Positions 1 through 10,333 of a DNA stretch of 64,000 nucleotides are shown here, one piece after another (position 1 is the first letter of the stretch; the number at the start of each line of letters is the position of its first letter). Source of the DNA: Ambrosia x helenae. Its lineage: Eukaryota > Streptophyta > Magnoliopsida > Asterales > Asteraceae. The translations under genes and the position numbers were made by a program. Where the stretch lies: the NCBI GenBank assembly GCA_030844895.1, contig JAUTDX010007424.1, positions 57,067-121,066 on the forward strand, in the 5' to 3' direction. The notes beneath the pieces were generated by a model. That model did not search any database. It saw nothing but the letters and a program-made list of their open reading frames with translations, and was not told the DNA's origin.

Positions 1-716
1 TGGGATGTCTTGTGTGGAATATTTTCAACTAACCTAACTTCCAATTTCACTTTCCGATGTCACTGATATAAATTTATGGTGCACATGATTAGCAATTGAA
101 TTGCATTTCTTTTATCATGTGAAAAAACTTATGGGTATGCTTTTTTGTAGGTTGATTACATATGAGTCGTTTCAACCTCCTCTTAATGTGGATCTTATAA
201 AGGTCCGTATGATTTATTCTCCTCAGCATTCTCTCCAGATTTGGCACTTTCAACACATTGAGTATGACTATTAGTATAATAATAGTTGCTAATGAGTCAA
301 ACCGCTACTTCCATTATTTTTACCAGCATGTAGGTCAAATTGCATATGGTATATAGAACATAACATGTTGTCATGTCTCCTTATGCCTTTAAAAAATTAC
401 CCTACTGCAAAGCACTGGTGCTTACACACACACAAACATACGCCTTACATATTGATCTTCTTTTAATCGTTTTAAGGTTTGAATTACGTTTTCGCCATGT
501 ATTGTCGACTCTGCCACAACGCGCGGGTTCCCTACTAGTTATTTATTGTATCTATCATACAAATAGTTCTAATACTTCAATTATTGTTATGTTATTTTAT
601 GTTGCTTTTTTAGTTTTGCAAAAGGGCCCCACAATACAAGAAATTAGGGTATATGGGTAACCCACACATAATTTGCCTACACATGTAAATGTTGATGCAC
701 TTATTTGGACGTCACT
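1..716 (+). other. AT-rich flank with one possible exon
   Basis: No recognisable gene is seen. A 52-nt block at 151-202 is preceded by a pyrimidine-rich tract ending in TTGTAG and followed by GTCCGT. It could be an internal exon encoding LITYESFQPPLNVDLIK, but the protein is not one I recognise and no neighbouring exons were found. The open frame at 373-660 has no similarity I can name and is probably chance. Confidence 0.2.
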
Positions 717-850
717 GTCGAATAAGACTAGGGTTGAGTCTTAGTAATGTGTTACATGAGATTGTGGTGATCCATAAGGGCATTTTATGGATCTGACGCA
801 GTTGTAAAATATAGGACAAAGCATAAGCCAGGTTCGACCTATACACATGG

Positions 851-943
851 GGCGAATGTGGAAGTGTTCCACATTCGACCATTATAAATGGGCGAATGTG
901 GAAATACTCCACATTCGACCAGTAAAAGTGGGCGAACGTGGAA
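851..943. repeat. 40-bp tandem repeat made of hairpins
   Basis: GGCGAATGTGGAA recurs at 851, 891 and 931 (GGCGAACGTGGAA in the last), exactly 40 bp apart. The first two copies are followed by the near-complement TTCCACATTCGACC or CTCCACATTCGACC, so 851-880 and 891-920 each fold into a stem of about 13 bp. The third copy is only a half-site. The spacing and the TATA box at 958 suggest repeated protein-binding sites or an enhancer. Confidence 0.7.
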
Positions 944-957
944 CTTGGGTTTTGGAC

Positions 958-965
958 TATAAATA
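958..965 (+). promoter_or_regulatory. TATA box
   Basis: TATAAATA lies 15 bp downstream of the 40-bp hairpin array and about 60 bp upstream of a perfect hairpin. Position and context fit a core promoter reading to the right. No attached coding sequence was found. Confidence 0.45.
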
Positions 966-1024
966 GCAATCTCATGTGTTATTGTTCATTTGGTGATTTG
1001 AGTTTGTGCTTTGAATGCTCTCAA

Positions 1025-1050
1025 GGGGGAGGTCATGCCCGACCTCCCCC
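1025..1050. repeat. Perfect 10-bp-stem GC-rich hairpin
   Basis: GGGGGAGGTC (1025-1034), loop ATGCCC, then GACCTCCCCC (1041-1050). The stem has no mismatch and is strikingly GC-rich for its surroundings. It would lie in the 5' leader of a transcript started at the TATA box at 958. Confidence 0.8.
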
Positions 1051-1467
1051 GGCCACGAGATAGATGTTTATCCTACTGATGACAGTGTCTGTAACCGTTT
1101 CTGTAGTAATACGAATCTGTGATGACGTTAACGTATATTTCTGTCTCGTCTCGAATTCCCCGTCTGAAACCGAGTTGTTTATGTGTAATCGATCCACGAG
1201 TTCGGTTCGTAACCAGATTCTCAGTAAATGTGTAGGTAAATACTTACACATAATTGTCTATGTGTATGTAATTGTTGATAATATATTTTCATATTGACAA
1301 ACGATTAATATGTGTAAGTAATACGTTTTAGCTACACTTTGAAATTGGTGGTAAAATTTCCCACCATATTAAATACCTACACAAGTGGTAAAATTTTATT
1401 ATGTGTAGATAATTATTTACATATATAAAAAGCTAATATATGTGTAGGTAAATGATTCTATTTACCA

Positions 1468-2404
1468 AAGGTAAGGTTAGGATACAAAATGTGTGTTTTG
1501 TGAGAAGGGTGAGAAATAATTGTGTTCATTGGATCATATAAATAGATGGATGAGATTAAATGAGTGGCAAACTTGTAAATTGTGTGATAATATTATTAAT
1601 TAAATGTATGTTGTGGGGTATAAAGGTAAAAAGCATTTGACTAAAATAAATACTATCATTAAATAAATAACTACACCATGATATTTGAGAGGAATTCTGG
1701 GGATTCCTTCCAAAAAAAACGTCAACCACAATTGGAAAATGAGAATAGATATGGACCACTCTTTTATTGTTGATTTAAATAAGTTTCCAAAGAACTTCGA
1801 TGAGAGGAGGACTATCTTCATCTTGCTTTTTTTTTCTTTTTGTATGTAAATATGATAATTCCATTATCTTGATTTTTTTTTCCTTTTTTGTATGTTATGC
1901 ATTCTATGATGTGTTTTGTGATTATCCAACTGTGCTAAAACACAATGTAGACCCCATGTAAAACATGATGGGTTTTATGTTTAACCAATAGCGTTAAAAC
2001 ACAATGGGTTGAATGTTTAGCAAATAGTGTTAAAACACAAATGGGTTGTTGCTTATGTGTTCAGATGGGTTTTATATAATGTTAAAACACAGTGTAAAAC
2101 TCAATGTAAAACACAATGAGTATTATGTTCGTATGTGTTTTATGTCCATCACAGTCAAAACACACTAATGGATGATTTAATTTCTCCAGAATTCGTAGTA
2201 ATGATAATCAGATATATGTTTAATGTTTTTATTAAAAACCTGAAAATATCTCAATTTTGATTATTGATTTAAATTTCCAAAATCTTGCTTAAGGATACAT
2301 TTACCTTAATGCCCTTGAGATTAAAAAATAATAGTGCCATGTGTCACTCCACAAGCTTTCTTACTCTTCTCACAAAAAGAAGCTTTTGTATCGGAACCTC
2401 TACC
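1468..2404. mobile_element. Non-autonomous MULE-like foldback element
   Basis: The left end and the reverse complement of the right end match over about 45 bp with gaps (shared words GATACAAAA, TTTTGTGAGAAG and AAGAAA). The 9-bp word TATTTACCA flanks both sides (1459-1467 and 2405-2413), the duplication length typical of Mutator-like elements. No transposase is present. The interior (1930-2165) is rich in a loose AAAACACAATG motif in both orientations. The element at 32359-32787 has related ends and the same interior motif. Confidence 0.7.
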
Positions 2405-2482
2405 TATTTACCAATACATAATAGTTTAAAATAAATATGTGGATAAACCTAGTAAATAATTTTTATTTTATTTATTATAAAT

Positions 2483-2720
2483 GACATGGCAAAATTAATA
2501 CCTACATATGTTAAGAAATGTAAAATATATGTAGATATCGTATAACATAAAGTAAGTTAGTAACTTTTGTAATGACATGGCAAAACCAATACCTACACAT
2601 ATTTAAAAATGTACAATATGTGTAGATATTTGATACATATAAAATAAGTAAATAAATAAATATTTATTTATTTTTTTTTATGATGTGGAAACATATTTAT
2701 CTACACATATTATAAAAATT
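2483..2720. repeat. Degenerate tandem repeats with ACCTACACAT core
   Basis: Two copies of about 60 bp begin with GACATGGCAAAA and contain ATACCTACA(T/C)AT, then ATGT(A/G)TAGATAT (2483-2542 and 2570-2630). A third, weaker copy lies near 2680-2720. Related TGTGTAGGTAAAT words occur at 1225-1455, left of the MULE-like element. That element may therefore have landed inside one older repetitive block. Confidence 0.5.
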
Positions 2721-3210
2721 AAACTCGAAAAATCATAAAAACCCAAAGTTTTGTTGCAAAAATAAAAACTTACCATGACTTTAAAAACACAAAATAACAT
2801 AAATGTTGCTATTCCTAAGATCATTCACGACCCGTCCTTCATTTCAACCCTCACTCTTAAAATTTAAGAAAATTATACAAAAACATCACTCCATCCCATC
2901 CCCCATCCCCATACCCCATTCTTAAATTTTAGAAAAATATTTTGAGAACCTTCATATTTAGGGTTTCTCTACCTCCCCCATTTTCTTGATATAAAAGAAA
3001 ATTATAATGAAACAAAAATAGTTGTAGGTAATATTATAAATAGAAGAAAAGAAAAAAAAGCATATAGGGGATATTAATGGGGAATGAGATGTGGAGTGTT
3101 TTTAGAATCTAAGAAATAAATTAAGAAAAAAAGTGATTTTTTGGTAAAATTATAGAAATAGGGATTAGGGATGGGATGTGAATGCTCTAACTTGCGTTTT
3201 AAATATACAG

Positions 3211-3212
3211 TA

Positions 3213-3256
<44 letters not shown>

Positions 3257-3280
3257 TACTACTATTATTATTATTATTAA
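3211..3280. repeat. (TAA/ATT)n microsatellite
   Basis: About 70 bp of ATT trinucleotides with a short ACT interruption near 3255. Open frames across it are poly-Asn or poly-Ile artefacts. Confidence 0.9.
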
Positions 3281-3417
3281 TATTTTCCCCAAATTTATTC
3301 ACACAAATAATTTTTCCTCCCATCTTTTTTTTTAACGGCCAACGGTACACACCCAAAACAAAGCCCCATCCACACCCTTCCTCCCATCTAATTTCAATTT
3401 CCTGCCTATAATTTGAA

Positions 3418-3779
3418 GGGAAATTGGATTGTATGGCACTCAACTATTTGTTATTGGCCGATAACGCACTGAACTATAAAATTGATCACCAACGCACCGA
3501 ACTTTAAACCTCTTGGATTGTGTCACACTAAGGCTGTGTTTGACAAGGTCCAAATGGAAGAATCCATATGTGTTAATTGTATTAATTTGTCACTAAGTAA
3601 TCGTTTTAAACCTCTTTATCACTAAGTAATCGTTTTAGTGGTTCTGGACATGGTCAAACACAGCCATAGTGTGACACAATCCAAGAGGTTTAAAGTTCAG
3701 TGCGTTGGTGATCATTTTTATAGTTCAGTGCGTTATCGGCCAATCCCAAATAGTTGAGTGCGATACAATCCAATTTCCC
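3418..3779. mobile_element. Foldback MULE-like MITE with long arms
   Basis: The outer 135-140 bp on each side are near-perfect inverted copies beginning GGGAAATTGGATTGTAT. The flanks carry the 9-bp duplication TAATTTGAA (3409-3417 and 3780-3788). The 362-bp element is almost all hairpin, with a spacer of roughly 80 bp and no coding capacity. Nine-base duplications and long arms fit a Mutator-type MITE. Transcription would give long double-stranded RNA. Confidence 0.85.
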
Positions 3780-3904
3780 TAATTTGAATAACCTCAGTTT
3801 AAACTTCAAACTCCCTCATCACCATCCTCTAACCCTAAAATAAACAACATCTCACAATCCTCTATCTCTTTATCAGTGCCTCTCTCTCTCTCTCTCTATC
3901 TATC

Positions 3905-4114
3905 TGTTAGTTGTAAAAGTTAGTTAGAAAGATAATAGCTCAATTAGTAAAAATAGTATAGATGAGGGACTAGTTGTGTAACATTGTAAAAGTCTTAACA
4001 AACTTAACTGTCATCGTCCTAGTCTATAAATAAGATGAAATGAAGGCGGGAATGCACGTTTGAGCTGATAATATTCCTTCTCTCTGTTTTTCTCTTATAA
4101 ATTGGTATCAGAGC
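3905..4114 (+). mobile_element. 5' LTR and primer-binding site of a retrotransposon
   Basis: TGGTATCAGAGC at 4103-4114 is the usual primer-binding site complementary to initiator Met-tRNA. The preceding block starts TGTTAG at 3905, contains CTATAAATAAG near 4022, and fits a short LTR. Its 3' edge lacks a clean CA. The gag-like frame at 4409 follows after a leader of about 300 bp. Confidence 0.6.
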
Positions 4115-4408
4115 AGTCGATTCTCGGCTACTCGTACCTTCTCAACCGTCACCGCAGTTTTAACTACCTCACCGGAGTTATAACTACCAACCAACCACCG
4201 TAAACCACCACTATCCACCTACAACCATCGTCTTCTCCATCCATTCCGATCACATTATTCCTTACTCTGCTTTCATTTCATCCATTCTTTTTCACTTCTG
4301 AACGGGAATTGAGCATTGTTGATTAATTCATTGCTTGGATTGATCGATTTGCGATTTGTCCAATCCTTTTCATTCAATTTTCTCTGTTAATCCATTCATT
4401 CAATCACA

Positions 4409-5545
4409 ATGACAACTCGTACTCGTGGTGCTGAAACTGATAATGAAAATGCAATCAAGAAGACTCTTGATGAGCATGGATTGACCCTTTTAAGGGTAGA
4501 TGCACAATTACAAAAGAGTGATTCAAATTTTGCCAATATTGATACAAACTTTGCAAATATTAACATGATGTTATCTAAAATTTCGGAAGAAATTGCAAAG
4601 ATTAACAATGGTGGTACAATAATTACCAATAAGACAACTGATCAAGGCCTAAGAACAGAAAAGAATGATCAACAAAAGATCCCCAGAATTGGGAAAATAT
4701 ATTTTCCTAAATTTGATGGTGAAAATGTGGATGATTGGGTGTATAAGTGTGCACACTTTTTCACCATTGATGATACTCCTGAAAACTGTAAGGTTCATTA
4801 TGCTGCCATACATTTGGAGGGAAATGCTGTTAAATGGCATCAAGGGTTTATGAAGACACAAAGGGTTCCAATATCTGAAATCCAACGGAAAGATTACTCT
4901 GAAGCAGTCATAGCAATGTTTTCTGATGTGATGTTGGAAGATGCTATAGGTACCTTAACATCACTTGTGCAAGAAGGAGAATTAGATGATTTCTGCACAT
5001 TATTTGATTCTTACCTATTGAAGGTATCAATTCCTGAAATCTATGTTGTTAGTATATTTTTAAAGGCTCTTAAACCTGAAATGGGGGGGGGGGGGCATGT
5101 TAAGATGTTTCAACCAACAACTATGAAACAAGCTTATCACCTTGCTAAGATACAAAATGCAACAACACAAAGCAATCAGTTTGGCTAACCCTCCTAAAAC
5201 CTTTACCAAATTCACTAATAATAATCATAATAATAATAAAACCTATACTTCAAATTTCAAACCACCTATTCACACTAGCCATTTACCACTACTGCCTAAC
5301 CCACCCCCTCTTAAGAAATTACCTTTTCATAATGATAATAATAATCACTCATATAAAACCTGACCAGAAAAGAAATTGAGGAAAAAAGAGCCAAGGGGGA
5401 ATGTTTTGGATGTGGAGAGAAATATACACCAACTCATAAATGTAAAAATAAACAGTTGTTTTTACTAGAACTAGATGGGGAGGATAATGAGTTGGAATTT
5501 ATGAATGTGGAACCAGATACAGAAGAATTGGCAAAAAAAATGGAA
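4409..5545 (+). pseudogene. Ty3/gypsy gag with zinc-knuckle region (remnant)
   Basis: An open frame from ATG 4409 to TAA 5188 (259 aa) encodes a retrotransposon capsid-type domain: FPKFDGENVDDWVYK near residues 98-112, then HLEGNAVKWHQGF near 135-147. In another frame at about 5364-5545 follows a basic stretch with a CFGCGEKYTPTHKC knuckle and then acidic residues, so the original gag was longer and is broken. A run of 13 G at 5083-5096 is a suspicious spot for length errors. Gypsy assignment rests on the capsid and CFxCxxKYxPxHKC pattern. The protease and polymerase expected next are missing; copia sequence begins near 5590. Confidence 0.7.
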
Positions 5546-5587
5546 TGAATCTGAACCTCAGATATCAATCCATGCCATTACTGGTGC

Positions 5588-6015
5588 CCCTATACTCCTG
5601 AACAAAATGACGCTGTCGAACGAAAGAACCGTATTCTTTTAGAAATCACACGGGTTTATTTAATTGAGTCTCAAGTTCCCACATCTTTTTGGCCAGAAGC
5701 TGCTACGACTGCCACATATTTAATCAACCGTCTTCCTACCAAAGCTCTTAACCTTAAAACCCCCATTCAAGTCCTGTCTGATTTTACCAACATTCCTCCA
5801 CCTATCACTTTACAACCACGGGTCTTTGGATGTACTGTCTACCCTCATATCCCTAAACATGATCGAGGAAAACTAGGCCCATGCGCAGAAAAATGCATAT
5901 TTGTTGGCTATGGAATCGATCAAAAGGGATATAGGTGTTACAGCCCAACACGTCGACATGTGTATACTACTCTTGACTGTGATTTTCTTGAGACCGAATT
6001 CTTCTATACCTGCCA
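5588..6015 (+). pseudogene. Ty1/copia integrase C-terminal fragment
   Basis: Translation from about 5590 gives TPEQNDAVERKNRILLE, the copia form of the end of the integrase catalytic core. Next come PTSFWPEAATTATYLINRLP and the copia-specific FGCTVYPHIPKHDRGKLGP and CIFVGYG motifs. The upstream half of integrase and all gag/protease of this element are absent. The sequence joins a gypsy gag remnant at roughly 5586-5598. Confidence 0.8.
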
Positions 6016-6665
6016 ATACAGTAGTCGGGGGGAGAAGAAGCATATTGACCCACTAGTTTGGCTAACATGGGCTCCCTCATCAATGTGCAGAGAGACTCAC
6101 AGTACCCAACAAGACTCATTTCTTTCCCCACATCCTGTTAGTGCTACTAACCAAGAATCTCCCTGTTTGTACACCTGCACCTCAAAATGGTCCTACACCC
6201 GCACCTCAAAATGGTGAACCTGAAAATGGTGAAACCAACGAGGAACCACAAAGTCCCCTTGGTATGAATAATAATGAATTTCCAAATGATACATCTAACA
6301 ATGGAATAACAAGTGAACAGGTTATGCAAAAGGATCGGGAAGATTCAATATAGGAAGAACAAAATGAAACAACCGAGAAATACGTGCTACCTCCAAAAGA
6401 GGCAAGCAAGATCTTGTGCGACAACAAAGTAGCTATACAAATTTCCGAGAACCCTGTCCAACATGACCGTACGAAACATGTGGAAGTTGACACGCATTTT
6501 ATCAAAGAAAAACTCGAAAATGAAACTATAGAACTTCAGTTCGTTCGATCAGAAGACCAACTAGCAGACATACTTACAAAATCAGTCAACGGGAGACTGT
6601 ATAACAGCTGTCTATACAAGTTGAGCATCAGAAATCCCACTACTCAACTCGAGAGGGAGTGTTAG
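6016..6665 (+). pseudogene. Ty1/copia linker and RNase H remnant
   Basis: After the integrase comes a low-complexity Pro/Asn/Glu linker (about 6016-6380). It runs straight into the last part of copia RNase H: CDNKVAIQISENPVQHDRTK, then HVEVDTHFIKEKL and DQLADILTKS. The reverse transcriptase that should lie between is completely deleted. A stop at 6351-6353 breaks the linker. The frame ends at 6665, just inside the 3' LTR, as usual for copia elements. Confidence 0.75.
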
Positions 6666-6876
6666 AAAGAGAATCAATTTAGGATCAGAGAATTCTCATC
6701 ATTTCCCAATTTAGAAGATTATGACAGCTAAGGATCTTTCCAGCTAATGGCCATTTATTATTATAGTTGTTTCATATTATTTCCTGTTTTAGGATCCTTT
6801 ATAGCTTATATATTGTACCCAATGGTGTTTTTTATCAATAAGAATCAATACCCGAAAATTGTTATTCTCTGATTCA
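6651..6876 (+). mobile_element. Polypurine tract and 3' LTR of the copia part
   Basis: GAGAGGGAG (6651-6659) is a polypurine tract placed directly before TGTTAG at 6660. The following block of about 217 bp has LTR features (TATATATTG, AATAAGAATC) and ends near a CA at 6875-6876, where TNL sequence resumes. It does not resemble the LTR at 3905, so the two ends come from different elements. Confidence 0.6.
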
Positions 6877-6878
6877 TA

Positions 6879-7675
6879 TTAACAATAAATGTATAAAATA
6901 CTTAAAAGATTTTGCAACTCATAATTATGATTACTATGTAATGAGCCTTGGAGCTTCCATACCGCACAAGCATTTCGTACGATTAGTGAAAGACATAAAC
7001 CATGGGTTGTTGAGTGTAAAGTTGTCACTGGAGCAAATTTTGAGCAGATCTGATAGTTATAGTTACAAAAGAGATGGTACAATAGCTCCACGAGCTTGAT
7101 GTACTTAAAACTATTTGACTTTCTAATAGATTTATCAAAATGCTTGAGCTTATTTTTATTCGAATTGTTAATATTATGTTCAGCTTTGTCCGATATTAAA
7201 AGTTTTCATCAGTGGAAAAGGTGATGGTTAAACCAGTAATCGTCATAGATGGTGTTTTGTGTACAGTGGCAGCGTATACGAGTGATTTTGAACTTCCAGA
7301 AGCTACGAACAAATAAATACGAGTTCTATGTATCTACATCTGATCCGAACTTTTAGGGATAAGCACCACATGAAGGATGGACGGTTTATGGGGAAGGCAC
7401 ATTCTAACAATGAGTTGCTGATCTCAGATTTTTGTGACGATGAAAATCTGCTACAAAAATTGATGAAGAAGATGGGCAGGTCTAGTACGTTGTTTTACCA
7501 AAGAAAATGAAGTGGAGATGGTGAGTGTAATTGATAAGCTTCATAACAACATTCAGAAGGTGTCACATACGATTCATGAGATGAGTAACAATGTTAACCA
7601 ACATAGTCACGATTTAAAGAAGGCGAAGAAGCACATTTTTATCTTTTTCTCGGCGTTCAACATAGTCACTATTTA
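6879..7675 (+). pseudogene. TNL C-terminal-domain fragment
   Basis: This stretch aligns along its length with the last exons of TNL-1 and TNL-2: a dYYVxSLGAS-type block, KDIN.G.LSVKLSLEQI, a VIVIDGVLCTVAAYTSDFEL-like block, and the terminal coiled-coil region. Frames change several times (for example around 7075 and 7505), and the 5' portion is cut off by the copia LTR. It is a dead copy of the unusual C-terminal module with no TIR, NBS or LRR beside it. Confidence 0.8.
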
Positions 7676-8374
7676 AATGGGGTTTTGGATGTTTTTTGGT
7701 TTAGTTTTGTTTTGTGTTGTAACTTTTTAACGGTTTCGCCCACTACATTTACATCAAATGCATAATTGCCTAATTTAAACCTACGACCTCCAATAAGCCT
7801 CTGTCAGGTAACTACTAGTATTTAAGTTATGTAATATTAAAACTAGGTAAATTAATGATGCAACATGAGTAATTTTGAGAGCATGTTAAGCCAATTTATT
7901 TTCCAAAAAATAACCTATATATGCCGTATTTGGGCATGTGCGGAAGGTGGGACTGCACACGGCCTATTACCGTGGAGGCCCAAATTCTTATATTTTTTAT
8001 ATAAAATAAAATTAAAACAAAAACCAAAAAACATCAAAACCCTATCTAACCCAATTTAAAAAAATAAAAAATTAAACTTCTAACTTTTAAACCTAAGATC
8101 AATGGTAGCCCAAATGGGGCGTGAATGAGGCATTTCAGGTAGGATTTGGAGCCCTAACATCGCCCCCTCGTTAATATTTTTATGTACACATGTTCACATC
8201 ACTACACCCCTTGTTAATTTCAAGTTTTTTCAAGCTTCATGTGAAACCCATAACGACACTAGTTAAAAAATCCCAAGTGAGGGGCTCCAAATTTAACCCC
8301 CACTACACATGGTTTAAATATATAAAATAGTTTTTTTTTTTTTTTTTTTTGAAAAATTTCCTTGTCGTGTTTAG
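7676..8374. other. Non-coding, AT-rich, no gene seen
   Basis: Nothing coding is supported. A block at 8100-8300 ends with CCCCACTACACATGG, a word also found at the ends of local Tourist-like elements, so an eroded MITE is possible. A run of about 20 T follows at 8331-8350. Confidence 0.5.
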
Positions 8375-9170
8375 ATAAGTAGTCATCACCAGCTTCAACT
8401 TCCTTCCATGGTCAGTTTTCATCACACTCAATATCTCTATTTACGCTACTTCTTATTTTATTGATGTATATTTATTTATATTTGTTTGTTTGTTAAATTA
8501 TATGTTGTTCGGTTTTAGTAACTAATTTTTTTAACTTTCAAATCCATAATCAGTTATGTACACTCCCTAATCTTGTTTGTCGTCTATGAAACCCAGTCCC
8601 TAATCTTCTTCCAGAGTATAAACATGATTGCTTTAACAACAAAAGGTAATGTTTTTGAACATTGGTGTTTGCGCACCAAGTGTTTGACGAAATGCTTCAT
8701 AGAATTCTAGCTACCCATTTCAAACTGTCTATGTATCTGCTTGTTAGTTAGATCATGTGCAGTGGCCCGTTATAGGGCGTTTTGAAGCCCCATAGCGCCG
8801 GGGAACACCGCCCCCGCCGGCGCTATGGGGGCGTTTTGGAGATGGCGAGCGTTTTGGCTGACAACGTTGGAGTTTTTTTTTTTTATTATTATTATCTTAT
8901 TATTATTAGTATGGCAAGGTGGTGGCTGTGATGGTGGAGATGGCAAGGTGGTGGCTGTGATGGTGGAGATGGTGTCGCCGGAGAAGATGGTGTCGCCGGA
9001 GAAGATGGTGGCGACGGTGGTGGCTGTGACGGTTGAAGGTGGTGGCTGTGATGGTTGTGACGGTGGTTGTTGTGAAGTAGGGGGGGCGACGGTGGTGGCT
9101 GTGTGTGTGAAGGTGAAGGGGTGTAGTGGAAGTGTTGATGATGATGATGAAGATGATGTTTTATAAACTT

Positions 9171-9206
<36 letters not shown>

Positions 9207-9884
9207 TATAAAAATCAATAATTACCCAATCATTTATAAAGCCCAATAACGCCCCTTCCCACTACACCCTCTTTTTCCATAACACCCCATAACCCCCCTT
9301 TCTATTACTTTATAATATTTTAATCCCCATAACGCTCTATAACCCCCCTCCACTACACATGACCTTAGTATAATAATGAAGTCAAAATATTCCTATCAAC
9401 TTCAAGTATGCTTTCATAAGGGTGTGTGTCTGCAGATGGTCTAAGATGGATTGTTAATTGTTTTACGATTGCTTATCGGAGTTCAAGTAGTTTATAGATT
9501 ACTGTAAAAACCTCTCTATAAACCTCCTTTTAATTTGCCTTTTTATATATTGTGTCCAAAATCTACTCTTTTCACCAGCCACTTGTATGATGTTTTAGGA
9601 CATTACAATAGAATCTATAAAGATGACAAGACATTTGAGATTGAGAGGCCCATTGCTTCCGATTTCGAAGAGACCATAGAAACGTCAAGAATTGCAATTG
9701 TGGATTTGTCCAGCAATTTTCCATATGGCCCCTTCTGTTGTGTGGCATCAAAGCAACAGTTTTGTACAAGGATCTGCTGATCATGAAGCCGATTCTGAAG
9801 TTGCACCACAAAAGGTGGAAATATGTAAAGCTTCTTAATAGAAGTGGCGGCTCACTCTGGATTGTATGCGTCACAAAACTGGTA
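8375..9884 (+). pseudogene. TNL fragment: leader exon plus damaged TIR
   Basis: A leader-like block ending TTCCATG|GTCAG lies at 8375-8410. About 1.1 kb later, TIR sequence appears (9550-9880): TSHLYDVL, then KDDKTFEIERPIASD and ETSRIAIVDLSSNF. A deletion then removes the segment with the catalytic WCLEE motif, and the copy continues with a SDVRHQSNSFVQ-like region in another frame. No NBS follows. The intron between the two parts carries a Tourist-like element at 8752-9364. Confidence 0.75.
8752..9364. mobile_element. Tourist-like MITE with internal satellites
   Basis: The left end GATCATGTGCAGTGG matches the complement of the right end (GGTCATGTGTAGTGG), and both are flanked by TTA (8749-8751, 9365-9367), the 3-bp duplication of PIF/Harbinger elements. 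The similarity continues inward to the GTTATAGNGCGTT words. The interior holds a GTGGTGGCTGTGATGGTG minisatellite (8920-9080), an ATT tract (8883-8905) and a TAA tract (9171-9205). Confidence 0.7.
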
Positions 9885-10333
9885 CAGCCTTTTTCACATA
9901 ATTATTAAGTTATTTTGCCATGTTGGAACTATAGGAGTTTAAATATAACTGATGCGTTTTGGATGTATAGTTTAAAGTCTAGGTAGTCGCCGATATCTAA
10001 TAAACATCATTTGTTTAAAATAAAAATATTTCTAAATTATTTTATTATTATGTTTATCAACTTTTGAAATGTATTTAAATTAATTCCTTCCACATTTGTT
10101 GGTATCGATAGTCATTAATTGTTTCTCAATCAGTTTGTAAATATCTTCTTGGCATTTTGCAAACAAGTCATAATCAAGGCCCAAAAACTTTTATAGTCTT
10201 TTGAATGAAATTTCCTTGTTATCATCCAGCAATCCAATCCCAGCTACATAAAAAGCAGAGTAATTATCACTTTGATTTTCCAACTCTGCTATTTCCTACA
10301 CATCTTGTACGAATTCCTCCCTGAATTACACAG
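9885..10333 (+). promoter_or_regulatory. TNL-1 upstream region with cluster-conserved block
   Basis: The words TTGGCATTTTG, AACAAGTCA and CCAGCAATCC occur in the same order upstream of TNL-1 (10150-10235) and of TNL-3 (37280-37382). This suggests a conserved promoter or 5' leader. No clear TATA box was chosen. The rest of the stretch is AT-rich and featureless. Confidence 0.4.

Larger units (their letters stand above)
717..1222 (+). mobile_element. Possible LTR or promoter fragment of a retroelement
   Basis: The block has the layout of an LTR: it starts with TG, holds an upstream array of 40-bp hairpin repeats (851-943), a TATA box (TATAAATA, 958-965), and about 60 bp further on a strong hairpin (1025-1050) where a transcript leader would lie. 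No second LTR, primer site or coding region was found, so a solo LTR or a promoter-bearing remnant is inferred. The edges are guesses. Confidence 0.35.

Noticed and set aside
851..943. CRISPR-like regular repeats
   Set aside because: Only three 40-bp tandem units with no unique spacers, in a plant nuclear genome.
3074..3443. Minus-strand open frames over 3074-3443
   Set aside because: They translate the (ATT)n microsatellite into poly-Ile or poly-Asn and have no other support.
4103..4114. tRNA-like matches such as TGGTATCAGAGC (also 13758 and complement of 14605)
   Set aside because: They are retroelement primer-binding sites complementary to tRNA, not tRNA genes; no cloverleaf.
7865..8059. 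64-residue open frame
   Set aside because: No homology I recognise, AT-rich end, no promoter or exon signals.
8770..9246. Ser/Pro/Thr-rich frame on the minus strand and Gly/Asp-rich frame on the plus strand
   Set aside because: Both arise from the GGTGGCTGTGATGG minisatellite inside a Tourist-like MITE.
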